Below are positions 49,898-58,918 of a stretch of 64,000 nucleotides of DNA, piece by piece (position 1 is the first letter of the stretch; each line of letters begins with the position of its first letter). The translations under genes were made by a program, and so were the position numbers. The notes beneath the pieces are model-generated. The model did no database searches. It saw nothing but the letters and a program-made list of their open reading frames with translations, and was not told the origin of the DNA. Source of the stretch: SZUA-38 sp965212525 (GTDB taxonomy: Bacteria; Pseudomonadota; Gammaproteobacteria; Xanthomonadales; SZUA-38); the NCBI GenBank assembly GCA_965212525.1, contig CBDBVC010000024.1, positions 1 to 64,000 on the forward strand, written 5' to 3'.

Positions 49898-52228
49898 TCA
49901 GAAGAAATCACCGAAGGCAAACTGGATGGTTTCGGTTTCATCGCCATCTTCTTCATTGATCACCTTGACCAGATTGATCACCACAGGGCCTACCGGTGCA
50001 CGCCAGCGCAGTGACAGGCCGGTTGAATAGCGGATATCGTCAGCCTCGAACGAATCGATGTCTGAATACACCTGACCGAAGTCAACAAACCACGACAATC
50101 GGGTGTTTCCTGAATCCTTGGCAAACGGAATCGGGAAGATCAGCTCGGCACCACCCGAGATCTTGAAGTCACCACCAAATGGGCGACCCTCAAGGACCGT
50201 GATTTCGCCGGTATCCGGATCAGTGGTGGTGAAGGTGGTACGCGGACCAAGCGTGTTGTCATCGAATCCACGCACATCGCGAACACCACCAGCGAAGAAG
50301 TGCTCGAAGAATGGCAGGCCGAATCCGCTGTCTTCATCACCGTAAATGTCGCCATAACCGATGTTGCTGTTCAGTGACAGAACCAGATTCCGGGTCAGCG
50401 GGAAGAAAAAGTTGTTGTCGTACTGAATCTTGTAAAACTCGGCCGTACTGCCAGGCAGTGCCACTTCAATCGAAGCACGCTGGCTCGATCCGGTCGATGG
50501 ATTGAAGAAGCGGTTTCTCGTGTCTCTCGACCAGGTCAGTTCGGTTCGGTAGGTGGTGAAATCATCGCCATAGAACTCCAGTTCATTGGCGATCTCGTCA
50601 CCCGAGCCGCCGAAGGGTGTGATTTCGGTTTCCTCGGCACCCACCAGCAATCTGAAGCGGTCAACTTCCGTCACTGGAATACCGAAGGTTACCGATGCTG
50701 CCACGGTGTCGGCGATGAAGCTGGCAATGTTGGCTTCACCCTGATTCAGTCGTCTGGCTGACAGGTTGAAACCCCGGCTGACACCATCATCAGTCCAGTA
50801 GGGGTCGGTGTATGACAGGTTGAACTGCTTGAAGAAACTGGACTTGCTCACGGTCACGCCGAGCAGTTTGCCGGAACCGAGGAAGTTTTCCTGGTTGAGG
50901 GACAGCGAGGTGATGAGTCCGGACAGCTGTGAATAACCGAAACCGAACGTGAATGTGCCCGTGGTCGATTCCTCGATCGAAATATTGATGTCCACCTGAT
51001 CATCGGTGCCGGGTACTCGAGGTGTTTCGACATTGACGTTTCCAACGTAGCTCAGTCGTTGCAGACGAAGCTTGGAGCGGTCCAGTGCGATCTGGGAGAA
51101 CCAGCCACCCTCATACTGTCGCATTTCGCGCCGCAACACCTCATCCTTGGTTTTCAGGTTGCCGGAAAAATTGATGCGCCTGACGTAGACCCGCTTGAGC
51201 GGATCAATGAACAGGGTCACGCGGGCAGTACGGTCTTCCTTGTTGATCTGGAAGTCTGGCGTGACATTGGCAAATGCATAGCCGACGTTGGCCAGTGAAG
51301 CCGAGATGTTGGAGGTACTGGCCTCGAGTTTCTTCTGTGAGAATGTTTCACCCTCATTCATCACCACCAGTCTTCTCAGACCTTCTTCCGGCACGACGAA
51401 TTCACCGGCCAGTCTGATTTCGGAAACCGTGTAGATTTCACCTTCGCGAACATTGGCCGTGATGTAGACGTCCTTCTTGTCGGCACTGATCGAGACCTGG
51501 GTGGATTCGATCTGGAAATCGAGATAACCGCGATCCTTGTAGAACGAGGTCAGAACTTCCAGGTCGCCTTCCAGTTTTTCCTTGGAATACTGGTCATCCT
51601 TGGTGTACCAGGACAGGTAGCCGCGTGTGCTTGATTCGAAATCCTCTCGAATCTCTTCGTCGCTGAATGCCTTGTTACCGACGATGTTGATGTGCTTGAT
51701 GCGTGCGGCCTTGCCCTCGTCGATTTCCAGTGTGATCTTGACGCGGTTGCGCTGCAGCTCCTCGACCTTGGGGTCGATGGTCACGTTGTACTTGCCGCGA
51801 TTGTTGTATTCCCGGATCAGTGATTGCTCGATCCGGTCCAGGGTGATCCGCTGGAACACATCACCTTCACTCATGCCGAAATCCTGCAGCGCCTTTTCAA
51901 GATCTTCGGTCTTGATGTCCTTGTTGCCCTGAATATCGATTTCGGAGATGGCAGGTCGTTCCTGAACACGGATGACCAGGATGGAGCCCTGTTGCTCGAA
52001 CACGATGTCCTCGAAGAAACCGGTCTTGAACAGTGCCCGCATGGCTTCGGACGAGTTGTCATTGGTGAGACGGTCGCCGACGTCAATCGGCAGGTAGGTG
52101 AACACCGTACCGTCTGAAATTCGTTCCAGACCCTCGATACGGATATCCGAAATCGTGAACGGGGCCAGTGCGTGGGAAACCGAGCAGAGTAGGGCGAAAA
52201 TCAGACCACACAAATGCAGCTTTTTCAT
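49898..52228 (-). CDS. bamA: Outer membrane protein assembly factor BamA
   Basis: BamA is the essential Omp85 barrel that inserts outer-membrane proteins. From the ATG at 52228 the product has 776 aa, with a signal peptide cut near SHALA. Five POTRA domains span about residues 24-420 (SDIRIEGLERISDGTVFTYLP is the first). The 16-strand barrel follows, with the conserved loop-6 motif VRGFDDNTLGPR. It ends in Phe (FGDFF), the usual outer-membrane signal. It is flanked by rseP and skp in the usual order. Confidence 0.97.
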   Translation of the reverse strand: MKKLHLCGLIFALLCSVSHALAPFTISDIRIEGLERISDGTVFTYLPIDVGDRLTNDNSSEAMRALFKTGFFEDIVFEQQGSILVIRVQERPAISEIDIQGNKDIKTEDLEKALQDFGMSEGDVFQRITLDRIEQSLIREYNNRGKYNVTIDPKVEELQRNRVKITLEIDEGKAARIKHINIVGNKAFSDEEIREDFESSTRGYLSWYTKDDQYSKEKLEGDLEVLTSFYKDRGYLDFQIESTQVSISADKKDVYITANVREGEIYTVSEIRLAGEFVVPEEGLRRLVVMNEGETFSQKKLEASTSNISASLANVGYAFANVTPDFQINKEDRTARVTLFIDPLKRVYVRRINFSGNLKTKDEVLRREMRQYEGGWFSQIALDRSKLRLQRLSYVGNVNVETPRVPGTDDQVDINISIEESTTGTFTFGFGYSQLSGLITSLSLNQENFLGSGKLLGVTVSKSSFFKQFNLSYTDPYWTDDGVSRGFNLSARRLNQGEANIASFIADTVAASVTFGIPVTEVDRFRLLVGAEETEITPFGGSGDEIANELEFYGDDFTTYRTELTWSRDTRNRFFNPSTGSSQRASIEVALPGSTAEFYKIQYDNNFFFPLTRNLVLSLNSNIGYGDIYGDEDSGFGLPFFEHFFAGGVRDVRGFDDNTLGPRTTFTTTDPDTGEITVLEGRPFGGDFKISGGAELIFPIPFAKDSGNTRLSWFVDFGQVYSDIDSFEADDIRYSTGLSLRWRAPVGPVVINLVKVINEEDGDETETIQFAFGDFF

Positions 52229-52264
52229 AAACAGTCTCAATCAATCAAGCTTCAGAGCAGGATA

Positions 52265-53611
52265 TTACGACATCAATCGTAAAATATCGTTATGGAACGT
52301 GAGGATAAGCAGCGCACCGATCACCAGCAGGCCAACATACTGACCTGCAATCTGGACTTTCTCGGATACGGGGCTTCCCTTCACCAATTCTACAAAGTAA
52401 TAGAGCAAATGCCCACCGTCGAGCAGTGGAATGGGCAATAAATTGAGTATTCCCAGACTCAGACTGAGCATGGCGAGAAAGGCAAGAAAGCGTGAGAAGC
52501 CAAGATCGGCAGACTGTCGGGCAAAATCGGCGATGGTAATGACACCGGAAACGTTCCTGAGGGAGGCATCGCCAGTGATCATGCGCTTGATCAGCGCAAA
52601 GGTGCCCGTGGTCATGCGCCACAGCTCTGAGAATGCCTTGGGCACGGCATCGAGGGCCGAATACTGAAAGACGGTGACAAAACGCTGTGATGCGGGGTCG
52701 TAGGTCGACACGCCGATCAACCGCCTGCGCTGATCATCCTCTCCAACAATGTCCGGAACAAGCGACATCTGTGTGCGGTAACCGTCCCGATCGACTTCAA
52801 CCACGATCGGGTCATCGATTGACTGGTATTGCTGAATTGCATCTCGCATCTGAGAAAATGTAGTCACCGGTGAGCCATTAATGGCAGTGACCAGATCACC
52901 AGGCTGGATACCGGCGCGTCTGGCCGGACTGTCATCGGGTAGTTCGGCGATGATCGGTCGAGACTGGAACAGCACCATTCCGGCCGTGCTGAGAAATTCC
53001 TCTTCCCTGAACTCGTCCGGCAACTGGCTCAGCAGCAAGGTGCGTTCGGCGCTGGAGCCGTCCGGTCTTTCTACCGTGACACTGACGTCTTCCCGGTCAA
53101 TGGCATAGGCAATCAGTTCGATGTTCGCGTGAGTGACCGTTTCCACGGCAACACCGTTCACAGCGATGATTTCATCGTCCTTGACCAGCCCGGATTCAGC
53201 TGCAATTCCGGTGGGCTCACCAAGTACCATTCTGAATTCCTGCACACCCACCATGAACATCAGCCAGAAGGCAAACACGGCAAAGGCCAGGTTGATCAAC
53301 GGACCTGCGGCGACGATGGCAATGCGCTGCATGACGGGTTTGCGATTGAATGCAAATGGCAGCTCGCTGGGTTTGACGGCACCTTCGCGCTCATCAATCA
53401 TGCGCACATAGCCGCCCAGTGGAATCATGGCCAGCGCATATTCGGTGCCATCTGCGGCAGTCTTCATCCAGATCGGCTTGCCAAAGCCGACTGAAAAACG
53501 CCGGATGCCCACGCCGCATTTTCGGGCCACCCAGTAGTGACCATATTCATGCAGGGTTACCAGAATCAGAAGGGCGACCAGAAGCCAGAATATGCTGTCG
53601 ATTACTACCAT
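52265..53611 (-). CDS. rseP: Intramembrane zinc protease RseP
   Basis: RseP is a site-2 protease that cleaves anti-sigma-E (RseA) inside the membrane during envelope stress. The 448-aa product has HEYGH at residues 21-25 in the first membrane helix and a second zinc ligand motif, NLLPIPLLDGGH, near the C terminus. Two periplasmic PDZ domains lie between them (ESGLVKDDEIIAVNGVAV, RAGIQPGDLVTAINGSPV). It follows cdsA after 2 nt. dxr, often found here in pseudomonads, is absent. Confidence 0.95.
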   Translation of the reverse strand: MVVIDSIFWLLVALLILVTLHEYGHYWVARKCGVGIRRFSVGFGKPIWMKTAADGTEYALAMIPLGGYVRMIDEREGAVKPSELPFAFNRKPVMQRIAIVAAGPLINLAFAVFAFWLMFMVGVQEFRMVLGEPTGIAAESGLVKDDEIIAVNGVAVETVTHANIELIAYAIDREDVSVTVERPDGSSAERTLLLSQLPDEFREEEFLSTAGMVLFQSRPIIAELPDDSPARRAGIQPGDLVTAINGSPVTTFSQMRDAIQQYQSIDDPIVVEVDRDGYRTQMSLVPDIVGEDDQRRRLIGVSTYDPASQRFVTVFQYSALDAVPKAFSELWRMTTGTFALIKRMITGDASLRNVSGVITIADFARQSADLGFSRFLAFLAMLSLSLGILNLLPIPLLDGGHLLYYFVELVKGSPVSEKVQIAGQYVGLLVIGALLILTFHNDILRLMS

Positions 53612-53613
53612 GA

Positions 53614-54444
53614 TCAGATCGGTCCGCGCAGTGTCTCAGTCATTAACATGATGCCGATGGTGAAAAAGGGCAAGGCCGCGACCAGTGAGTCGAAGCGGTC
53701 GAGCATGCCACCATGACCCGGAAACAGACTGCCGGCATCCTTCAGGCCACGCTGGCGCTTGAGCAGACTGATGAACAGGTCCCCGATCACCGAGACCAGA
53801 GTGGACAGTATGGCCAGCATCATCAGCGGCAACAGCAGAAATTCCGAAAACCAGGGCAGCCGGGTAGCAGCGATGACAAAACAGATGACAAGGATCTGGC
53901 CACCAATCAGCCCCTCCCAGGTCTTGCCGGGACTGATATTGATGGCAAGTTTGTGCTTGCCAAACAGTCTGCCGGCAGCATAGGCACCCACATCGGCAGC
54001 CCAGATCAGGACGAACAGTAGCAGCAATCGGTAGCGTCCGTCGGGCATGCCGGCCAGCGATTGCATGGCATGCGCAGCCACCATCAGGATGATGAATCCG
54101 ACGATGAGCTTGAATGTGATCGAGGAGGTTGACCTTTCCGACATGAACTGACGGTTCATCAGCCAGAGCGCAGCCAGTATCCAGATGCCTATGCCAACAT
54201 AGAGCAGGCGTACATCGGGTGTCCAGGGCAGGTAGAAGCTGGCACCCAGCACAGCCGTGAACAGGAATGTCAGCAGAAGGCGGGTGTTGGCTGACTCGAC
54301 ACCGGCCAGGCGGCTCCACTCCCAGGCGCTGGCGCTGAAAAACAGCAGCAGGAAAGGGGCGAAATAATCGGCCGGCACAAACAGGATGGCCGCAATCAGT
54401 ACAGGCCCGATGATCAGTGCCGTCAGGATTCTGGATTTAAGCAT
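53614..54444 (-). CDS. cdsA: Phosphatidate cytidylyltransferase
   Basis: CdsA makes CDP-diacylglycerol for phospholipid synthesis. The 276-aa inner-membrane protein has about seven hydrophobic segments and the complete family signature SLLKRQRGLKDAGSLFPGHGG followed by MLDRFDS. SPGKTWEGLIGG is also typical. The start overlaps the uppS stop by 8 nt, which implies coupled translation. Confidence 0.96.
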   Translation of the reverse strand: MLKSRILTALIIGPVLIAAILFVPADYFAPFLLLFFSASAWEWSRLAGVESANTRLLLTFLFTAVLGASFYLPWTPDVRLLYVGIGIWILAALWLMNRQFMSERSTSSITFKLIVGFIILMVAAHAMQSLAGMPDGRYRLLLLFVLIWAADVGAYAAGRLFGKHKLAINISPGKTWEGLIGGQILVICFVIAATRLPWFSEFLLLPLMMLAILSTLVSVIGDLFISLLKRQRGLKDAGSLFPGHGGMLDRFDSLVAALPFFTIGIMLMTETLRGPI

Positions 54445-55159
54445 TTCGAGCGACTACCTGCTGATCTGTGCAGCCATAGCGTCGCTGCCGGTTTGCATAA
54501 CTCTCAAGCGCAGCGTCGAGATCGGTCTGGTTGAAATCAGGCCAAAGTGTGTCAGTGAAGAAAAGTTCGCTGTAGGCCAGTTGCCACAGCAGGAAATTGC
54601 TGACCCGCTTTTCTCCACCGGTACGGATGATCAGGTCAAGATTGACAAACTCACCGAGCTGACAGTAGCGGTTCATCAGGTGCTCATCGATCTGCTCCGC
54701 ATCAATGACCTGATCTCGTACATCGCGTGCAATGTTGCGGCAGGCCTCGACGATATCCCAGCGGCCACCATAATTCATGGCAATCACCAGCCTAAGACCG
54801 TCATTGTCCGCAGTACGCTCCTGGACTACTGTCATGCGATCCTGCAGCTCGGTCGACAGTGCGGTGTGGTCACCGATGAATGACAGTGAGATATTGTTTT
54901 CTTCGAGTACATCCACTTCCTTGTGCAAGGCACGCATGAACAGTTCCATCAGGCGATTCACTTCGTTGGCAGGTCGTTGCCAGTTTTCACTGCTGAAGGC
55001 AAACAGGGTCAGCACCTCGATTCCGGCCTTGGCGCAGTTCTCGACCACTCGACGAGTGGCCTTGACACCTGCCTGGTGACCGAAGGTGCGCGGTCGCTTG
55101 CGCAGCTGTGCCCAGCGACCATTGCCGTCCATGATGATGGCGACGTGTCTGGGGATCAT
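54437..55159 (-). CDS. uppS: Undecaprenyl diphosphate synthase
   Basis: UppS extends farnesyl diphosphate with cis-isoprene units to undecaprenyl diphosphate, the lipid carrier of cell-wall precursors. From the ATG at 55159 it has 240 aa (a GTG 6 nt upstream is the alternative). The substrate motif is IIMDGNGRWAQ with FGHQAG after it. FAFSSENWQRP, MNYGGRWDIVEA and RTGGEKRVSNFLLWQLAYSE are conserved. It follows frr directly, whereas in E. coli dxr lies between. Confidence 0.96.
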   Translation of the reverse strand: MIPRHVAIIMDGNGRWAQLRKRPRTFGHQAGVKATRRVVENCAKAGIEVLTLFAFSSENWQRPANEVNRLMELFMRALHKEVDVLEENNISLSFIGDHTALSTELQDRMTVVQERTADNDGLRLVIAMNYGGRWDIVEACRNIARDVRDQVIDAEQIDEHLMNRYCQLGEFVNLDLIIRTGGEKRVSNFLLWQLAYSELFFTDTLWPDFNQTDLDAALESYANRQRRYGCTDQQVVARNA

Positions 55160-55191
55160 GTTCACGATGATCTGATCTGCGGCAACGACAC

Positions 55192-55749
55192 TCAGATCTC
55201 CATCAGTTCTGCATCTTTGTGCTTGACGACTTCATCGACCTGATTCACGTACTTGTCGGTCAGTTCCTGAATATGGCTCTCTGCCTTGCGCTCATCGTCC
55301 TGTGCGATTTCTTTCTCCTGTTCAAGTTCCTTGACCGAATGTATCGCGTCACGACGGATGTTGCGGATGGCAATCTTGGCGTTTTCACCCTGGTTTCCGA
55401 CAACCTTGGTCAGGTCGCGGCGGCGTTCCTCGGTCAGGGCCGGCAGGATGATGCGGATGGTGGTTCCGGCTGTGTTCGGATTCAGACCCAGATCTGATTC
55501 CAGTATGGACTTTTCAATTGGTTCAACCATGCTCTTGTCCCATGGCGTCACGGTCAGTGTACGCGCATCTGAAACCGCGACTGTGGCAGCCTGTGAAATC
55601 GGGACTTCATTGCCGTAGAAATCGACCCTGAGGTGGTCGAGCAGACTGGTATGGGCGCGGCCGGTCCTGATCTTGCTCAGCTCGATCTTCAGGTGTTCTA
55701 TGCTTTGCCCCATGCGGGTTTCAGCGTCTTTGTAGATATCATTCAACAT
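55192..55749 (-). CDS. frr: Ribosome recycling factor
   Basis: RRF splits post-termination ribosomes with EF-G. The 185-aa product is of normal length. Marks include a three-helix-bundle pattern, RTGRAHTSLLDHLRVDFYG, VTPWDKSMVEPIEKSILESDLG and LTEERRRDLTKVV. The 159-nt gap between the pyrH stop and this start is larger than other gaps in the cluster and may hold a separate promoter. Confidence 0.97.
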   Translation of the reverse strand: MLNDIYKDAETRMGQSIEHLKIELSKIRTGRAHTSLLDHLRVDFYGNEVPISQAATVAVSDARTLTVTPWDKSMVEPIEKSILESDLGLNPNTAGTTIRIILPALTEERRRDLTKVVGNQGENAKIAIRNIRRDAIHSVKELEQEKEIAQDDERKAESHIQELTDKYVNQVDEVVKHKDAELMEI

Positions 55750-55908
55750 GGATTGAAACTCTCCAGAAGGTCTGTTTCTATTCTATCTTGCTGCCCAGTT
55801 GAAGTCGAACCGTGTGGCCAGCTGGTGGGCGATGATGAGTGATGTGCACGGCAGGCCATGAATACGGTCAGTGCATCATGGCGATGGGCGATTGCGGCAG
55901 CTGTGAAT

Positions 55909-56629
55909 TCAGAACACCAGGGTGCCGATATTCTCACCCTGAATGATCTGCATCAGGGAACCCTTCTGGTAGACATCAAAGATTCGCAATGGAACATTCT
56001 GGTCACGACAGAGGGCAACGGCTGCGGTATCCATGATGTTCAGCTTGCGCTCGATAACCTGGTCATAGGTCAGCGTCTCGTAGCGCTTGGCATCCCGGAT
56101 GTGTGACTGGATCGGCCGAATAGATGCCATCCACCTTGGTTGCCTTGAGCATCAGGTCGGCATTGATTTCGGAGGCCCTCAGACCGGCTGCCGAATCGGT
56201 GGTGAAATAGGGGTTGCCTGTGCCGGCTGCGAAGATAACCACACGACCTTTCTCCAGGTGCCTGATGGCACGGCGCCGGATGTAGTCCTCACAGACTTCA
56301 TTGATCTTGATGGCAGACATCACACGAGCATTGACGTCCAGTTTTTCCAGGGCGTCCTGCAGGGCCAGTGAGTTCATGACTGTGGCCAGCATGCCCATGT
56401 GATCGCCGGTGACACGATCCAGCCCGGTCGCAGCCAGGCCGGCTCCACGGAAGATGTTGCCACCGCCGATGACGATGCCGATTTCAACACCGGCATCGTT
56501 CACCTCACGGATTTCGCCGGCGATCCGATGGATCATTTCCGGGTCAATGCCGTAATCCTCATTGCCCATCAGCGCTTCGCCGCTGAGCTTGAGTAGAATT
56601 CGCTTGTACTTGAATTCCGGATTATTCAC
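55909..56629 (-). CDS. pyrH: Uridylate kinase PyrH, apparent frameshift near the 3' end
   Basis: PyrH phosphorylates UMP and is essential in most bacteria. A GTG at 56629, overlapping the tsf stop by 8 nt, gives the usual N terminus (NNPEFKYKRILLKLSGEAL). IGIVIGGGNIFRG and AAGTGNPYFTTDSAA are intact. After YSADPVTHP the frame runs to a stop at 56063-56065. The true C terminus (DAKRYETLTYDQVIERKLNIMD onward) is in another frame and ends at 55909. Removing one base from CCC at 56094-56096 (an extra G on the coding strand) restores 239 aa of normal PyrH. Because the gene is essential, an assembly or sequencing error is the leading explanation. Confidence 0.88.
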
Positions 56630-57503
56630 CGCGGACTTGCGCCATGACTTCATCGGCGAAGTTTTCATCTTTCTTCTCGACACCTTCACCCACTTCCAGT
56701 CGCTGGAAGGATTTCACGGTGGCATTCTTCTGCGACAGCAGCTTGCCGACAGTGACATCCGGGTCCTTGACGAACGGCTGACCGACCAGTGTGATTTCTC
56801 CGAGGAACTTTCTCAGACGGCCACCGACCATTTTTTCAATGATATCGGCAGGCTTGCCCGAATCCTGTGCCTGTGCAATCAGGATTTCACGTTCCTTGTC
56901 CAGGACATCGCTGGAAACATCGCTTTCACTGATGTAGTCCGGCTTGGATGCGGCAACGTGCATGGCAATGTCGCGTGCCAGCTCGATGTCACCACCTTCC
57001 AGTTCAACCAGCACGCCGATGCGGCCGCCATGGACGTAACAGCCGATGTTGCTGTCATCCGATTCAATCAGTGATGCGCGACGTACCTGGATGTTTTCAC
57101 CAATCTTGGCGATCAGGCCCTGGCGTGCTTCTTCAACAGAGCCACCCTGGCTTGATGCTTCGCTCATGATACTGGCGACATCAGCGGTGCGGTTGTTCAG
57201 TGCGATGCCCGCCACTTCTTCACCGAAGGCCAGGAATGAATTTTCCTTGGCAGCGAAATCGGTCTCTGAATTGACTTCAACCATGACCGCGCTTGAGCCG
57301 TCTTCGCTGACGGCCGTCATGATCTTGCCTTCAGCAGCGACACGGCCGGATTTCTTGTCAGCCTTGGCCAGGCCAGACTTGCGCAGGTTCTCGCGAGCCT
57401 GCTCCAGATCACCGTCGGTTTCAACCAGTGCCTTCTTGCATTCCATCATGCCGACACCGGTCAGTTCTCTCAATTCCTTCACTAATGCAGCCGTTACAGC
57501 CAT
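56622..57503 (-). CDS. tsf: Translation elongation factor Ts
   Basis: EF-Ts is the nucleotide-exchange factor for EF-Tu. The 293-aa product has the N-terminal ALVKELRELTGVGMMECKKAL, the core NSETDFAAKENSFLAF, and the C-terminal VTVGKLLSQKNATVKSFQRLEVGEG. It lies between rpsB and pyrH. Two hairpins in the upstream gap probably tune its expression relative to rpsB. Confidence 0.97.
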   Translation of the reverse strand: MAVTAALVKELRELTGVGMMECKKALVETDGDLEQARENLRKSGLAKADKKSGRVAAEGKIMTAVSEDGSSAVMVEVNSETDFAAKENSFLAFGEEVAGIALNNRTADVASIMSEASSQGGSVEEARQGLIAKIGENIQVRRASLIESDDSNIGCYVHGGRIGVLVELEGGDIELARDIAMHVAASKPDYISESDVSSDVLDKEREILIAQAQDSGKPADIIEKMVGGRLRKFLGEITLVGQPFVKDPDVTVGKLLSQKNATVKSFQRLEVGEGVEKKDENFADEVMAQVRGE

Positions 57504-57525
57504 GTCCTGTACCTCATAATTCTGG

Positions 57526-57596
57526 CTGGGCCGCGGATCGGGGCCCAGATCAATTGTTTGTCATTATTGCCAGGCGGCAGCTCCGAGGCCGGAGCT
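57526..57596 (-). promoter_or_regulatory. Two GC-rich hairpins between rpsB and tsf
   Basis: CTGGGCC (57526-57532) pairs with GGCCCAG (57542-57548). AGCTCCG (57579-57585) pairs with CGGAGCT (57590-57596) around a 4-nt loop. No T tract follows on the minus strand. They resemble the intercistronic attenuator that lowers tsf relative to rpsB in E. coli. Confidence 0.45.
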
Positions 57597-57604
57597 GTGC
57601 CCGA

Positions 57605-58717
57605 TCAGCTGTCCTTGTCGTCAGCTGCCTTGTCATCTTCAGCCTTGTCGGCATCAGATTCGGCATCAGCATCTGATTTCTTGGCAACCGTTTTCTTGGC
57701 AGCGGCCTTCTTGGCAGGCGCCTTTTCTTCGGTCTTGTCGTCTGAATCAGCATCGGCCTTCTTCTCGTCAGCCTTGTCATCAGACTTGGCTGTGGCCTTG
57801 TCATCAGCCTTGTCGTCAGCCTTGTCTTCGGTCTTGGCATCCGCTTTCTTGTCAGCCTTGTCGTCAGACTCGCTGTCCGCTTTCTCAACCGTTTTCTTGG
57901 GGGCCGCCTTCTTGGCCGGGGCCTTCTTTGCAGCCGGCTTCGCCTTGCTGGCTTTCTTGCCCTTCTTCTGTTCGATCGGGTTGCCATCGGCGTCCAGTTC
58001 CACGAACTCGTCGTCCTCCTTGCTCACCTGAGGAGCAGAGGCGCGGCCTTCGAGCACGGCGTCGGCAGCGAGTGACGAGTAGAACTTGATGGCACGGATG
58101 GCATCATCATTTCCGGGGATCATGTAGTCGATGTTTTCAGGATCGTGGTTGGTGTCAACGATACCGATGACCGGGATACCCAGCTTGCGTGCTTCCTGCA
58201 CGGCAATGGATTCGTAGCCGACATCGATCACGAACAGGGCATCCGGCAGACCCTTCATGTTCTTGATACCACCCAGGTTTTTTTCGAGTTTTTCCTGCTC
58301 ACGCGACAGTGAGAGGATTTCCTTCTTGGTCAATTTGTTGAGTGAGCCGTCTTCCTGCATCTTTTCCAGTTCGCGCAGTCGCTTGATGGACTGTCGTACG
58401 GTGCGGAAGTTGGTCAGCATGCCACCAAGCCAGCGGTGCGCCACGAAGGGTGCGCCACAGCGGGTGGCTTCATCCTTGACAGTCTTGCCGGCAGCACGCT
58501 TGGTGCCAACGAACAGGATATTGCCGCGCTTGGCAGCCAGTGAGCTGATGAAGTTCAGGGCATCTTTCAGCTGCGGAACGGTCTGCTCGAGATTGATGAT
58601 ATGGATCTTGCCACGGGCACCAAAGATGAACGGTGCCATTTTGGGATTCCAGTAGCGGGTCTGGTGACCGAAGTGCACGCCTGCTTCAAGCATCTGGCGC
58701 ATGGTAAAATTAGGCAT
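57605..58717 (-). CDS. rpsB: Ribosomal protein S2 with long Lys/Ala/Asp-rich C-terminal extension
   Basis: S2 is a small-subunit protein joining late in 30S assembly. The canonical part covers residues 1-226 (MRQMLEAGVHFGHQTRYWNPKM, FVAHRWLGGMLTNFRTVRQS, PDALFVIDV, GIPVIGIVDTNHDP). A further 144 residues follow: a basic Lys/Ala/Pro block (about 251-280, AKKAPAKKAAPKKT), an acidic Asp/Lys/Ala block (281-330), another basic patch (331-348), and an acidic end. Gammaproteobacterial S2 usually ends near 240-250. The tail is low-complexity and probably disordered. The ATG at 58717 fits the family; an upstream start would add six residues. It opens the 17-gene run. Confidence 0.93.
   Translation of the reverse strand: MPNFTMRQMLEAGVHFGHQTRYWNPKMAPFIFGARGKIHIINLEQTVPQLKDALNFISSLAAKRGNILFVGTKRAAGKTVKDEATRCGAPFVAHRWLGGMLTNFRTVRQSIKRLRELEKMQEDGSLNKLTKKEILSLSREQEKLEKNLGGIKNMKGLPDALFVIDVGYESIAVQEARKLGIPVIGIVDTNHDPENIDYMIPGNDDAIRAIKFYSSLAADAVLEGRASAPQVSKEDDEFVELDADGNPIEQKKGKKASKAKPAAKKAPAKKAAPKKTVEKADSESDDKADKKADAKTEDKADDKADDKATAKSDDKADEKKADADSDDKTEEKAPAKKAAAKKTVAKKSDADAESDADKAEDDKAADDKDS
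57608..57985 (-). repeat. Low-complexity coding repeat in rpsB (Asp-Lys-Ala and Lys-Ala-Ala units)
   Basis: Tandem, imperfect copies of a 12-18 nt unit encode DDKAD, EDKAD and AKKAP. The densest stretch runs from about 57775 to 57865. Such repeats are prone to length change by slippage, so the tail length may vary between strains. Confidence 0.7.
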
Positions 58718-58912
58718 TGTATTTTTCCTGTACACACGAAGCCAGATCTGCCAGTTGGCAGCCGAGTTTGTTCATTAAGACTGGCTTCAGGGTTATGGCC
58801 TCCACATATCCCATGTCACAACCCGGTTACAACGACAGGAAACCGGACACCCTATGACACGTGACGATATGTGTGCGAATTAAGCTCAGCTTCACCGTGG
58901 TGAAGACAAAGC
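58718..58912 (-). promoter_or_regulatory. Structured rpsB leader, candidate S2 autoregulatory element
   Basis: The mRNA from the promoter upstream would carry a leader of about 195 nt. It contains CTTCAC/GTGAAG at its 5' end (58890-58905). Near the start codon there is a stem GAAGCCAG/CTGGCTTC (58738-58745 with 58781-58788) enclosing CTGCC/GGCAG around a 4-nt loop (58748-58761). S2 represses rpsB-tsf through the leader in E. coli, and leader length and layout are similar. Binding of S2 here is inference. Confidence 0.5.
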
Positions 58913-58918
58913 CGGCGC

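Noticed and set aside
57605..57985. Repeat array considered as a CRISPR
   Set aside because: Units are short, imperfect, in frame with rpsB and lack spacers.
57550..57987. Arg/Lys-rich 145-codon frame (protamine-like) within rpsB
   Set aside because: It is an alternate frame of the low-complexity S2 tail; the repeat composition alone produces the basic run.
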